Assembly (NCBI GenBank): GCA_019914995.1
Contig: CM034143.1
Span: forward strand, 6,487,501 to 6,551,500
Length of the DNA stretch: 64,000 nucleotides
Direction: 5' to 3'
Source of the DNA: Acanthochlamys bracteata
Taxonomy: Eukaryota; Streptophyta; Magnoliopsida; Pandanales; Velloziaceae
A program made the position numbers and the translations under genes. Positions 23,901-37,237 of the stretch are shown here, piece after piece (positions within the stretch are counted from its first letter, which is position 1; each line of letters opens with the position of its first letter). The notes below the pieces were generated by a model. The model was not told where the DNA came from. It made no database searches and was given only the letters and a program-made list of their open reading frames with translations.

Positions 23901-25553
23901 CAAATTACAAATTTTACATTACTGAATATATATCCTCTGTTTTTCTGAATTTCAGCATTGATAAATTCTGCAGTTGTTTCTTTCAGGCTTTTGATTCCTT
24001 ACTGAGAAAGTTGCAGAAGTATGTTCCCCATGGATCATCTGTTGTTGATTTGTATGCAGGAGGCGGTAGTATTGGGCTATCTGTAGCAGCTGCTAGAAAG
24101 TGCAGGCATGTCGGGTCTTTTCAATTATTCTGCATGTCTTACTTTTATTAAACTTTGTTCTGCAGATTGGTGAAATGTGTTGAGATCAATAAAGAGTCAA
24201 AACTGTCTTTTCAAAAGTCTATTAGCCGCCTTCCGAAGACTGTTGATGGCAGCATTAGTTGGCACAACACAGATGCTTCAATCGTACGCTCCTGAACTCA
24301 AATTACTAAAATTGCCAATTGCTTGGTTCAGAATATTGATATGCCAAATCATATTCCATAGGAGCCACTTCACTGGCTTGAGGGGTCAGAGGTTGTTGTT
24401 GTAGATCCTCCAAGAAAAGGCTTAGAACCGGCCATCATTGATGCATTAAGGATTGTCGCAGTAGCCAATAAAAGATCTGCTCAAGCGCCTAGTAGGTAAT
24501 TGTTGCATCTGAGCCTGTTCTGTGTACCGGTATTTAATATTGAAATCATGAAGCTTTGGAACTATGTTATTCTACCTTGACTTCCATCCTTTGTGTATTT
24601 CTTACTGAGAAGTCAGCTTACCATTTTGTTGGATGCAGTTCTCTAAAAGTGAAAGATGAGAAGAGGCCATGGGTTTTGCGTGCAAGGGAGGCTGCTGTTC
24701 AAGTGGATTCCAAAACAAAGTGGGACGACAATAAGACCTGGCCTCAAACTCTTATTTATATGAGCTGCGGATGGGAAAGCTTTAAGAAGGTAGGGGTTTT
24801 CTTGGTGAACGTCTGTTATAAGTTCATTCTTCTATGTATACTTACTGTCAACTACTGCAAAATGCTAGGACTGTGAATCTTTGCTGTCATCTAAAGCATG
24901 GCATTTGGAAAAGGCTCATGCTTTCAATTTTTTTCCTGGCACTCAAAGGTATTAGATTCCTAGCCTAAGTACTCATGGTGTAGATCCGCTGCAACAACAC
25001 TACCTTTATACATTAAAACTAAAGAGAGTTACACTAATTCTGGATGATTGTATACTATGATATTCAAAATGAATTAACTTGGCTGATATTAAGAAGTTAA
25101 TGGATTTAATGTCTAAGCATTTCTTTTCATGAAAAAAAACATTGGTTATTATTGTCCCACCGGAATCCAATAATAAAAAACTACTATGCCACGCCTCTTT
25201 AAAATAATTAAAGCTTTTTACACCTCTGATAAAAGTACTCCGAACTTGTGCATTACATTTAATCCAATGATATGGACTACTAACACTCTTTGCTAATACT
25301 TGCCTTTACATTTAATAGAAGCTGCACCCCTGATAGTACTTTGAACTTTTGAAGGTCTTTGGTTTCCTCAGAATCTCGTAACAAAACTTGGACTTTAGTG
25401 CTTTCTGTTAGGTATTACTTGCTGCAGCTATTACCTTCTAACAACAATTTCAACAAAAAATAAAATGAATGCAGCATTGAAGTTCTAGCAATATTCAAAA
25501 CGGGACCTAAGGCTAGTCACAAGAAGAAGAAATCAGGGAAAAAGAAATCCTAG
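20907..25553 (+). CDS. TrmA/RumA-type RNA m5U methyltransferase (At3g21300-like)
   Basis: Fifteen exons sum to 1563 nt (520 residues): 20907..21115, 21634..21748, 21858..21969, 22270..22314, 22399..22466, 22699..22753, 22845..22924, 23031..23114, 23465..23578, 23987..24105, 24166..24283, 24362..24495, 24639..24789, 24869..24948, 25475..25553. The N-terminus is Ser/Arg-rich and looks like an organellar transit peptide. CPHFNSCSGC plus IVDIPMC gives four cysteines spaced like the [4Fe-4S] site of E. coli RlmD/RumA. The SAM-binding motif is VVDLYAGGGSIGL, followed by VVVVDPPRKGLEP and the catalytic-Cys segment LIYMSCGWESFKK. The tail is Lys-rich. Family role: SAM-dependent methylation of uridine C5 in tRNA or rRNA; plastid or mitochondrial location is inferred. 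Two introns begin with GC instead of GT. Confidence 0.92.
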
Positions 25554-26740
25554 TCCAGAAACAAGCCAGAGTATCCAAGTCTGAAGATACTGGCAATCAG
25601 GTAAATTCTCATTGTGTGCAACCATTGAATCAACTCATTACAAACTTATGAATTCCACATCCGTCACAAACGAGAAATGTGGGCACATATATCAACTCAT
25701 AGGATTTTGCATAAGTTGCCTAAGGTGCAACTCGATTATATTGTGTCTGTAACATGAAGAATCTAGTCTAACAGTTGGTATATTACACTCTCTCTAAGAA
25801 GCTATGAAAATTATGTAGCTGGAAACTTTCTCTGATTTGGAGGGAGGCCACTGCTCCAGCTCACCAATTGTATATCAAAATCCAAGCTTATTCCCTTCCT
25901 TCCAGTTGTTATCTTTGTACTGCTAATAACCCCATTTTCTGTGTTACAGGAATCAATTGTTCGAAAAACAATCAGACAAGTGCACTCATGTGACTAACCT
26001 CGTCATGGTTGAGGCAAATGCATGTATTGCCACACTCTCAGCAAATTTCCCTCCCACTGGGAAATGCTTTTTGGAAGAATAGGAATGCCCAAAAGTTACA
26101 TGCGGCTTTAGCTAAAGCATTCTATAGTACTGGCTTCTGATTCAACTTGTATCAGGAACTAACAATGCATAGTCTTGGTAGTTCGAAATTGTTGCAAGCG
26201 CTAGGGAAAATTACGTAAAAAAGAACTTTTGCGGCAATTGGTATGGAAAATTTGGCACGTGGCATTATGCTTATGATTCCAGAAAGCAAGCAATCGAGTT
26301 ATTGAATACACTCCAGAAAGGGAGAAATTTTCAAATAAAAGCAAGTTGTTAACTGCCAATCTCAACACAAGCATTCCATCTTCCATACCACTGAAACAGT
26401 ACAATGAAAGCTGTACAGCAGAAGAGTACATTGTCAGGAACGTAAACTCCAATTATCATAATTGCAAATTCTAATTTCTAAATGCGCTTGTACAAAATTT
26501 CGAAAGTCAAAAAATATGATAAAAAGAAGCTTCACCTTGTAGCCAGAGACTTGAACAAATTAAATTAAAATGGCTCGCATTATTTGCTCCTTCCACTTGT
26601 GAGCCAAACAATAGCTATAACTAACAAAAAATTACTGTACATGTGAAAAAACTACTAGTAGATTGTAACAAGCATAAAAAGATTTTTAGGATGTAAGGGC
26701 ACGACGGAATAGTATACGTATATGACCAAATATCTTCAGG
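25554..26740. other. Convergent 3' flanks of the methyltransferase and DRP3 genes
   Basis: About 1.2 kb of AT-rich sequence between two convergent stop codons, presumably two 3' UTRs and spacer. The minus-strand frame at 26201-26452 has no known relatives. Nothing else seen. Confidence 0.4.
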
Positions 26741-29700
26741 TTATGCATCAATTGATGGGTAAGATGCTGACCCATAGTAGTTTCCCCATCCATTGGCATC
26801 AGCATACAGTGGTGGTGGATTTTCTCCAGAATGCGACCTCCTTGACCTGTGGCTATTAGGTGAAGCAGTATATGAAGAGTTGAGGTCAGTTGAGTAGTAA
26901 GACGAAGGTAGCCCATGCACCTTAGGCAAACCTGTCAAATCACTGTCAGCAATGTATTTCTTCTCAACCGATTCTACCTCAAGTGGCAGCTCCTCCAGTG
27001 TCTGTGATAATCAAACAAGACAAGACAGGAAAAAGGAAATTTGTGTTAATCTAAATGCTAATGCTGAAAGAATAACAGGAGTGTAACAAGACAGAACACA
27101 TACCCTATGGGCTTGTTGTAGAACTTTCAAAGTTTCTTCAAGATGCCTTCTTTTTGCAGCTACATCACCAGGTTCCCTAAGCATTTCCTCGAAAAGGTTT
27201 TCTCTGTTTGGAAAAAATTATAAAATAAATATCTACTGGCAGAACAAGGGTGTCGATTTAATTTAACTTGAGCAATTTCTTACATACAATATAATTAACC
27301 AATGCCAGCAAACTTATTGGAAGGGCAAAAGTGGAGAAGAAAAGAGGCATGTTAATTTAAAGTTTCAGGTACAATACCTGTAAAGTTTCCTAATCAAAAC
27401 ATTATGCAGTTCTCGCTTGCTATGATTAACCTGCAAGCAAAAGTAAGCATCACAAATCATACAGCACCAACAAATGCTTATAGCAGGAATGGAAACATCA
27501 CAACTGTCACTCTAAAATGCAAGTTACTAGCAAGGAAAGCCAGTAAAACTTCAAGAAACTTCAGACCAAGTTCATTGGTTAGCTCAATCACTGAAGAGAG
27601 CAAAAGTAAGATACTTGCAAATCTATGAAGAAATTGCGATTGTGCTACAAGACTTGGTGGAAACAAGTATGATCTTATTCTTAATGCCACTTACGAGAAA
27701 ATGCATGATTGCCTTGGGCACTGAATCCTCAATACTTTTCCTGACAATATCATAATAAGATTTAAGAAGCAACTTTGTGATAGCTATTTCCACAGCTTCT
27801 TGCTCTGTCTGATTCTCAGATGGCTTCAAGATAATTGGTGGCTGCACCATGCACCCTCCGTATTAGCAAAACTGATGTATGTAAGAAGAAATAATTAAGA
27901 AGCCATTTTGAGGTCTTACTTCTCGTAACTGTATGGTGGAAAATAAATTCTCAACATGGTTCACTGGAGGGGTATATGGCTTGCTATTGGAAGACTCTTT
28001 TGAAGCAGGACGACTTTCACTACTTCCAAAAATTGATGAAATTCCCCAATGTGATCCTGTAGTTCCAGACGAGCCTGGCCTTTCAGAATCCGCAGAAGAT
28101 CGAACTCCCTATGGAGGTAAGAAAGAGAACATTTTCAAACCATTCTAACAAAAAATAGCAAGTTTAGAATGTTCTAGAATAAGGCTAACACTAAAACACC
28201 TGAATTTGATCGGGAAGAATTCCGTTTGCAGTTGGTCGAGAAAGAAGAGCTCGAGATTTTAAACTTTTCTCAGATGCCTGCAGCTTATCAGAGTCTAAAC
28301 TTTCCTACATTCACCACAACCAAAAGCAAAACAGGACATGAACAACGTGAGAACCCTGAACTAGCAAGTGGGTAACCATTTTGAATTAAAAAGTGGAGCC
28401 TACAGAAGAAGAGATTTACAGCTAACAACAGTCCACGTGAACATTTCAACATCTTATGTCCCTCTTTGCTTATAAATTTTACTTCTTAAAAGGAAAGGGA
28501 TGTCTGGCAAGCCCACCACCAGTACAATAGATTTGATGCCCTTCCAGAAATTAGACATAGATTTTCCTAAACGTAGTGGTAAAAACTACAAAACAACCCT
28601 AAACTCCAGATCAAAAGATTAACACTGAAATGTATATACTGCAGAAGTTATGGACCCAAGTACAAGACAACCAAATTTTGTGGCCAGAGTCATCGTACCT
28701 ATTCTTGATATCTATAACAATGAAACTTCTAGTCAAACTTTTTACATTGTTGACCTCACAACTATGGACAGTAATTCAGGGAGTAAAATGCAGACCAGTT
28801 GAACATTAACAAACAGCAAAGGACAACAGATAAAAAGGAACAATACCAATTCAAAAACAATCGAAAAACAGCATAGAAAGATACATCATACTTCCAAAAA
28901 CAGAAGTATACCTTCGGCCTCTGCACAGATGTTAATGACCTAGAACTTTTAACTTGCTGATGCGCAATCTCTACAGCCTTGCTACCACCAATGAAATTCG
29001 GATGTGAAGTATTTATGTAATCCATCTGCAAAACAAGAGGTTTATCTCAATATCAAATTCACCATGTGAGCAAACACAGAAAATGCATAGAAGTCAAGTT
29101 AAATAGTTGAAATACCTCCATTTCAACAATATGAGTGATCATAGTCTCTGCAGGCTCAAGACCCTCTCGCAAAAAAATCCAAACAACCTCATCCATTTTC
29201 TTCCTAAGAGTAGGATATCTCTGTAGTTCACTAACTAGGCAGCTGTGGCTCATCTACAAGTTAAAGATTTATGATTACAGCAATAACATTGAACATGTTA
29301 TAGCTCCGGTGAAAATACATCAGACGAAAAAAAGATAAAAAAAGAAAGTCTGATTACGCATACCTTAACCAATTCATCGTATATAAACTTTGCACATTGA
29401 AGACTAGGATCCAGTAAACGACCTATTTGCCTCCGCACAAGTACCTCAAAAGGCACCTAAAAAAACACTAGTGTTACTACTATAAGTAGCAAGTGAAAAT
29501 CCATGACATGCAGAATTTGTATCCTAGTGTAATAGCACTTAAAAACTCACCTCTGGTACAAACAAAGCACTTTTAGCACCAGTGGCATTCTGAATAGCCA
29601 TTCGTATATCTTCATCTGCCACATCTTCCAAAGGATCAACCTCCTACAACAAAGACAAAAATATTTTAATAATGATATTTGGCAGAACATATAGAAATAG

Positions 29701-30407
29701 AAACACCCATTTTAAACTGCTATTTAGAAAGAAAATATTATAACAGATACAATTACTATGTTAATTTCTGAGAAGAGCCAAGAAAAGTCGACAGCAAAAC
29801 AAGAGAAAAGGACCAAATTAAGAAAAAGTTGCAAAAGAAAAAAAAAAATTAACAATAAAAAGAGGCATGCCAAAACAATAGCAGAAACAGATAAGAAAGG
29901 TAAATGGCACTAAGATACTTAAGGTAGAAAGAAAACAAATACAACACGTCACAGATTTCCTGGTAAAAATTATCATAACCTCCAAACTCTTCACATAAAT
30001 GGACTGGAATATGTAATGTATCCGTGCTCCGCCAGAAAGCTCAGCTGTTGATAATTCTCCATTTTTTCCTTCCACCATTGAGGAAAATGCTGCAAAGAAA
30101 ACTGATGTTATAAAGCTGCAGATGGAAGAAGAAACTCAGGATGATAACAATAACATAATAATGCCACCGTAAGCTCACAATTGACATTAAGACCTCCAAC
30201 GAAGTAAAAGAATATTCAGGTTCCTATAGCAACAAGGTACCAACAATTCCAAAGACATGATTACATGGCCTCAAATAATCATCTTACTGGCGCCTCATAT
30301 CAAACATTGGAATGCAAACAACCTGTAAACTTCAGCTTTCATAAGCTTCCATCTAATGTTTCAAGCATCTGAACCTACACATCTACCAAGTCGCCAAAAG
30401 AACATAC

Positions 30408-30443
<36 letters not shown>

Positions 30444-33400
30444 ATTCATACGCATGCATCCCTAAAGAACAAAGGTCTAAACAACTAACTAAAACTCCTT
30501 ATTAGGGCACTCCAGAAAAGTTAACACCCTCGTACAATGCCAGATCAATAGGACTCCATGCTTACTGCTAACTGAAATCTCAGTTTTATAGACTATATCT
30601 AGAAACTAGTATTAACATTTCGCTTTATACAAAGAGCCACTTTTGATGATTATCTTAGATAAAACCTATTTGAATTGTAAGGTTTATATACATAAAACCC
30701 TTTCTAATATTTGTACAGTCACTTCCCTTATCAAATTCTACAACTAATCACGTAGCACTTGAGATAATTTCTGTTGCAACCTTACCCTTAAGATCATATA
30801 TTAAGAGCCTTCTACTGCTAAGGTAGTCACTGAGTTCTTTTACTATTAAAGTTTTAGAAACACTGCATGCTATAAGAATGCTAAAGGAGAATAGAAAAGG
30901 GGAACAGGGTCATCATTGGAGGAAAAAATGCATCCGATAAGTCGAATTTAGTAATGACAATTGCAAATTCATGACATAAAACAGAATAAAATGCTTTAAA
31001 AGATAAATCATATGAATATGCATCTACCTTCGCAATATTTTGTGAGAACATTCAAAAGTACGACGCCTTGGCTACCCTGCAGAAGTTAGCGACAGAAAAC
31101 TTTCAGTTAGAACCAATACTTTCTAACTCCTGCAAGTCAGTATTATATTCATATCTGAGGCACTTGAAGCATGTGTACTGTTATTCACATCTAACTACAT
31201 AAGTTTTGGCTAAAAAGGTACCTTTGTAGTGGGAGCACTCCCATATGATGCATGTTCCTTGGCAACAGCCACCAACTGACCATTTACGCGGGACTTGAGT
31301 GCAGGAAGAACAGCTATTATATGTTGTACTAAGATCTGCAGGAAGAACAAAATAGTTAGCAGCAAAGTCATGACAGGGAAGTGGAACCCAGTCATGCCTC
31401 TTAAAAGGAAACAAACTTTTGTAACCTTTAAGTAGGAAAGTGAATAATTTGGACCACAAGTTGCATAACTAGTCCAAAACCTCACAAAAAAAATAAATCA
31501 TAATAACTTGCCTGATTCAATTTTTTCGCCAGCTGTGGAATCCCACAGCAATGTGCAAGGCCATGATACACCTACAGTCAGAACAAAAAAACATCTTATT
31601 CTGCAGTAAAGAAGCAATAACAAAGAACACCTAAAGAAATAGAAAAGTAGTGGTTATACAGGATGGCTTCGGAAGAATTTCTCTTCATCAGCCAGTGCAT
31701 CCTTAATGCTGCGGTTCATGTTGATATCCTGCCAAGAGTATTAAGATAACCAAGGAGCATAACTATATTGAAAGTGTATGCTCAAGGACAAAGAAAAAAT
31801 TATATCTAACAAGGGTCAATATTCACATTTCACTAAACCCATTTTAACTAAAGATACACATGTATAAATATAAAAGTAATATGCATGAGTGTTTATTGCA
31901 CCAATAACGTAGCTTTACAGATTACAAGCCAGTAGCAGGCATTAAAGCAGGAACAACTATTGTGAGTTGATACATGATGGGAATTCAACATGACCTCAGT
32001 TCACCAATAACACACAATAAGAAAGAAGACTAAACATGAGGTATAACTGACTATCAAATAAAACCAAAGACCAGTATGTGGAAATAAGCTTGATATTAGA
32101 TTATACTTCCTCGTTCAAAGGACTAAACTGACATTTTACTAAAACATTCCTAGACCTCCAGCTTCAATTCAATTGATTAGCCAAGACTACACCGAAAACA
32201 ATCACCATAAAAAGAAAAACTTAACCATAAGAAGGTTTGTTTGATGTGGTTACCAAACTTGCAAACCCAAACAGTTGTAAAATAAGCGACAAGAAAGATC
32301 TAGACGTAGATTGGAACAGCGCACCTGTTGACTGCGATTTACAACACCCACATAACCGAGTTTTAGTGGGATCACACTACCCAGCAAAAAGTTGCGAGCA
32401 TCTGTGCCTCTATCCATGATATCCAGCTGAGGACAATAGTAAAGAGAACTATAAAAAATTTTCTAGAGTAACTTGATAAAATCAAGAAATGCAAAGATTG
32501 CAGATTGCACCTTTGTGATAACACCGATTGTTCTCGAACCTGTGCCAACAATGATCTAATATTAGTGGTTATTGTCAAGCGCGTCCCCTCCATAAATCAA
32601 CTTACATGGCATCAAACATTTCATAAATTATTATCAGATATAAGAAGACACATACCATCTGGATCGGCAATCCTTGCCATCTGAAGAGCATCCGAATTTG
32701 CCAAATCTGCATTTGCTGGTGAAACTGCTAATATTATGCAAGTCTCATGCTTGATATATGACATAATCATCGTCCTGATCCTTGCTTCTATATCATTCGG
32801 TTGGTCACCCACTGGCACTTTAGTGAGCCCAGGCAGGTCAACTAACGTAATATTTAGGACATTTGGTGAGAAGATCTTTAAACGAATTTGTTTGTCTGAG
32901 ACACCTTTGTTCCCTCCAGCTTCCCTGTCTGTTTCAGCCTGCAACAAATGTAAAGGTACAAGTTTGTCATATGTCAACAATTAGGCATGCAATTCCATAT
33001 GCATATAAGATCACTGAAGCACTACACAATGGCATAAAGGATTCATGCAGAAATCTACCATCATGCACCTAAGTGTTGCAAAAATCACCTTTGTCTCCCT
33101 CAAAAAGTTGAAGATACTCCAAACTACAGTGGAACTTATTTTCCTGATTAAAGGATAATAGAGTAAGTGGCAGCCTAAAAGTGTGTAGGTTGCACAAAAT
33201 CACCAAACTATCCTCAGTAACTCAAGACAAATGCAGATCACATCACAATTCTTTTATTTATCAAATTAAGTGAAAGCAATTGCATGCCAGATGTGTCAAC
33301 CTTGACCAAAAAAGAGCTTCCTTCAGTCAAAAACATTATGCAACTTCCAATCTATATATAAAAACGCAACAAATAATGCTGACAATAACTAAAACATTTT

Positions 33401-34072
33401 AAGGTTGTGAAAATCATTTTGACCTCCTCCAATATGTCCTAAGCAAACCAAAAATCAAGTAACAACTTCTTAATACTCAAATTAGTCAACAACAATGTTA
33501 CGAACGGCAAACTAAGCATCATTAAAATCTTATTATAAAAGAAGTTTTCATCAAAAGCTTCTTACAAACGTCATGCTAAATAAAAATGCAATCTCCGATT
33601 CGGAGAAATTACCCAAACCGTTAACCTAAACAGTAAAATGTGCCTGAATTTAAAAAAAATTTACCTGAATCTCCCTCCGAATCTCTCCGAAATCATAGAA
33701 CCGTTTTCCTGGCAGGTGAAGGAACTCTCCATACTCATCCCCAGCGGCGGTGTTAGGGTTACTATTAGCATCAGCGCGCAGCGGCTGCACGTGTACGAGC
33801 TGAAGAACAAGTGGTCGGCGTGTGCATATATCATTACATCGAGGAAGGAAATCTCGGCCAACGAGTGCTTCTAGAACGCTCGATTTCCCGCTGCTCTGGC
33901 TCCCAATGACCGCAACCTGTGGTAGATCGATCGTTGAAGCGCTCCCAAGCTGAGAGAAGATGTCCTGCAATTTATTCACGATTGGAATCACGGAACTACC
34001 TATCGTTCCACTGGCGTTAGATCCGCCAGTAACGGTGGCGGGAGACGGCGTCAACACCGTGTCTTCCGCCAT
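26741..34072 (-). CDS. DRP3: Dynamin-related protein DRP3 (mitochondrial/peroxisomal fission GTPase)
   Basis: Nineteen exons sum to 2517 nt, 838 residues: 34072..33665, 32938..32656, 32539..32511, 32426..32325, 31728..31660, 31571..31512, 31335..31222, 31076..31028, 30089..29980, 29643..29551, 29456..29364, 29253..29116, 29025..28912, 28304..28200, 28108..27920, 27841..27695, 27430..27378, 27203..27104, 27001..26741. GTPase motifs: GSQSSGKSS (about 57-65), DLPGLTK (about 170-176), [16 protein letters not shown]. The dynamin middle domain follows, then a low-complexity Ser/Pro linker (exons 14-15), the GED ([41 protein letters not shown]) and a Ser/Tyr/Pro-rich tail. No PH domain, as in DRP3/Dnm1/Drp1. 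It constricts mitochondria and peroxisomes during fission. Whether it is the A or B paralogue cannot be told from memory. The exon 6 donor is GC. Confidence 0.95.
30411..30441. repeat. (GA)n microsatellite in DRP3 intron 8
   Basis: Uninterrupted GA repeat of 31 bases inside the roughly 940-base intron between exons 8 and 9. Confidence 0.95.
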
Positions 34073-35459
34073 CTGAAAACTTAGAGCGGCGTCGAAGCAA
34101 AAAACTTCCCGGCGAATAGAAAAGAAAAAGGAATTTTATTTTGAAAGATCGAGAAGAAAACGAGCGATTCTAGTGAGCGAAGAAAAAAAAATTGAAAAAA
34201 GAAAATTGAGCATTTGCGTTTGGAGTAGTCAGGTGACGAGAATGTAATATGTAAATCACAGAAATAACCTTCTGCTTTCCGACTCCACAAGTACATGAAC
34301 TGGGCAGTAAGAAATCATGCAGGTCTTTTTTATCAACCCTTTCAAATTTATTTTTTTCAAATTTATTTTTAATATAAAATAAATAAAAAATTAAAATTAA
34401 TTATTTTTATTAAATTTATTTATAATATAAATAAATATAACAAATTATTTTTATTAAATATTTTTAATTTTTAATTTTGATTTCTTAAATTTATTTTCAA
34501 AAAACACGCCCTTGTTATCTTGGTAGTTGGTTCACGAAAGGATATAAAGGTCATATAAAAGTGACAACGGCACGGCTATTGCTTCAGGTCGGCAAAATTT
34601 TCTTGAAATCAGAAACTTTTAGATTGCAAATTCTTGAAATCAACTAATCATACGGTTTCTATCAAGCAAAACACGACGGGGTTTAAATTTTCTCGCCGTT
34701 AATTTTATTTAAAGAAGAAAAGGCCCTGATGTATCGTGTATGGAGAACCCTAGTAGACCTCGTGGTCATGTTAGGTCCATTTATGGTGAGCCCACTTACG
34801 AACATGTACTATCTTTTTTTAATTTATTACTTAAAAAATATAAAACTAAAATAATAAATCTTACGATATTTATTAAAATATAAAATAAAAGAATCTTTTT
34901 GAAGTAGAACTGCCAACCATACACGTAATCTGCTAACGGCATTACCTGTGGAACTAGAGGAAGAAAAATTGTATTGTGACTTTGGAGAAAACTTATCTAC
35001 AGGTATTTCTAAGTGTAATTTTTGCACCATCTGGCTTCAGAGGCGGAAATTTCACGTCCTTGAGGTCCTTCGTTAAGTTTCGAAACAGAAATAACATCTT
35101 AGTTGCTTGCAATTAGCTGATGCTATGGTCAAACCCTGATCGATATAACCTGACCGCCAAACCATATCCATTTACTGCTTGCCAAAAAAAAAAAGCAATT
35201 TACCCGAGCAATTTACCCAAGATACATAGCTGATCTACTCCAAAACAACCATAGTCCTGAAACACTGGAAACGTAACAGCACAGGAGAACGGCTACCCAT
35301 TTGTCACCAACAATATCTAAATGCATTGATCTGCTGTCTAGCTCATGATGCAAACTGGCAAGTAGTAAAACCACAGATGACCAGCATGGTTCTAAATGAT
35401 GTGGTTACTGCTGAATTTTGTCTAACATCAGCCACCATTAGCACATAAATCACAAAAGA
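34073..35459. other. DRP3 5' flank and AT-rich spacer
   Basis: About 34080-34260 is probably 5' UTR and core promoter of DRP3 (minus strand). About 34330-34510 is a low-complexity block of ATTTATTTTTAATATAAAT-like sequence that can fold on itself and may be a relic of the AT-rich fold-back family seen elsewhere in the window. 34520-35459 holds no recognisable gene. Confidence 0.4.
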
Positions 35460-37237
35460 TCCTTCAGACAGCACCACCTCGATGAGTTTGAGTTTACTTG
35501 ACTTTTCACTGCCAAGCTGGGTCTCAGGCTGACAAAAACCATTAAATTGACTGTTATAATCAGCAATATGCGAAATAACAAAGAACGCTCATTATTCAAC
35601 TACACAAAAGAATAGCAATTACTAAAGTTTAGAACATACCTCCCTTTTTACAGATTCCTCCTCAGACAAGATCAGTTCAATATGGCAATGTGATGACATG
35701 TTTGCTGCCAACCATAGAGAATAACTGATGAAGTAAAAGTTATGACCAACCACTACAAAAGGCTTGTCTAAAGAACAAGAACTCTTCGTTGCGCGCCCTT
35801 GTTTCTGGGCTCGGTTAACCTGGATGTGAGATATGTAGAGGGCATCCACATCCAATCCTTTCACCTAAAGGGCAATACAAGAAACTAAATCATGAAACAA
35901 AAGCAAATGAGAAAGTGACCAAACAGCAAATTACATACATCAGCATTGCTTTCCACATTTTTAAGAAGATCCAAAATTAATCAAGCAGCCAGCGTCCCTG
36001 GCCAATGGGGTGATGGTTCTTGGCCTGAGCAGTACGACCAACACCACCACAGAACCTTCTGAAAGGGATGGCCTGCTTGTGAACAATAACATCCCCAAGG
36101 TACCTCTTTGCCTTAGCTAAAGGCAGTGTTCTGATAGCATGGACTGTTTCTGTGGTGTTCATGTTAAGATGAGAGTACTAGATGAGCTCTAAGGAACAGA
36201 GCCTATTTAATAAATCATACCAAGAGTCAAAACTATACATTCATATTCAGTGAACAAGCATTTGTTTGCAAAATCAAACATAAGAAACGATACATCAAGA
36301 ATATCAAATTCATAGCTTCTGACAGAAGCCAAAGATTAACACCAAAAGACACATGATATGGACAGCTTACAGTATAGCTAGTCATTCATGTGGCATATTA
36401 TAGTCATTGTATTCTGATGTCACATTGTTTACTGAACCATTTCTCATTATGGTTCAAAAGGTTCACCCAATAACAATGTAGTTGATTTTCCTGAAAATTA
36501 CGAGAAGCCTGTTCATTGAGTCAACAGAGCCCTGCTTTTCTTCTCCAGGTTGCAGCAAACATTCTAAAACATAAGTTAAATCATATAAATTATTCAAAAC
36601 TTGCATGCTCTACTTTCAAGTTCTACCCTATTTGGCTATATACTAGCTGTAAAATCCAGAGCACATTACAAACAGTAAATCATCACTAACTTCCTGATCT
36701 TTCACTTTCGAGTAATTCATCAATAGGGGACCCTCCCAATTGGCTTCTTGGAATGACGTCTGGGGCAAAACTAGCTTACCAAAATCAAAAGTGAACAACA
36801 ATAAATCGATCTTTCAAAAATCTACCGTCATTACGGTAAAGCACCTACATGTAACCACCAATGTCAACATACACAGTGCACTGCATAAGAATCTACAATG
36901 AAGTACCGCGAGCTTTTTTGAATCGAGTGTGTATCTTGAAGTGAACCCTGACATCACTTCCATAGCCTTTGCCACTGCAAGAACATCGAATATGGTTTAT
37001 AACACCACAAAATCAACTAATCACAACAAAAATAAAAAAGACGACAAATGGATCTTACACTTGGTCGGATTGTCGGGCTCCTTGGAGTACTGCACCTGAA
37101 CAATCAAACAAACAGATTAACGAATCATTCAGAACCGAAATTAAACACAAACTAACACACGCAGGAATTGATCAATTGATACTGTGATTCAAAGGAACAA
37201 GAAAGAGACAAAGATAGAGCTTGATTTGAATTACCAT
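35460..37237 (-). pseudogene. Ribosomal protein L17 (uL22, cytosolic) pseudogene
   Basis: Segments in order: ATG-only exon 1 (37237..37235, followed by GTAATT); exon 2 from 37095, reading VQYSKEPDNPTK; a segment near 36980-36930 encoding GSDVRVHFK in a shifted frame; [20 protein letters not shown] ... [10 protein letters not shown] (about 36165..35980); [20 protein letters not shown] (about 35865); [19 protein letters not shown] (to about 35641); and PETQLGSEKSS near 35525. Defects: a one-base frameshift before GSDVRVHFK, loss of the exon border after HFK, a deletion plus frameshift after GQGRW, and non-homologous sequence replacing the TYRAHGRINPY region. Intact uL22 lines the ribosome exit tunnel. 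Introns are kept, so it is a decayed duplicate rather than a processed copy. Confidence 0.85.
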
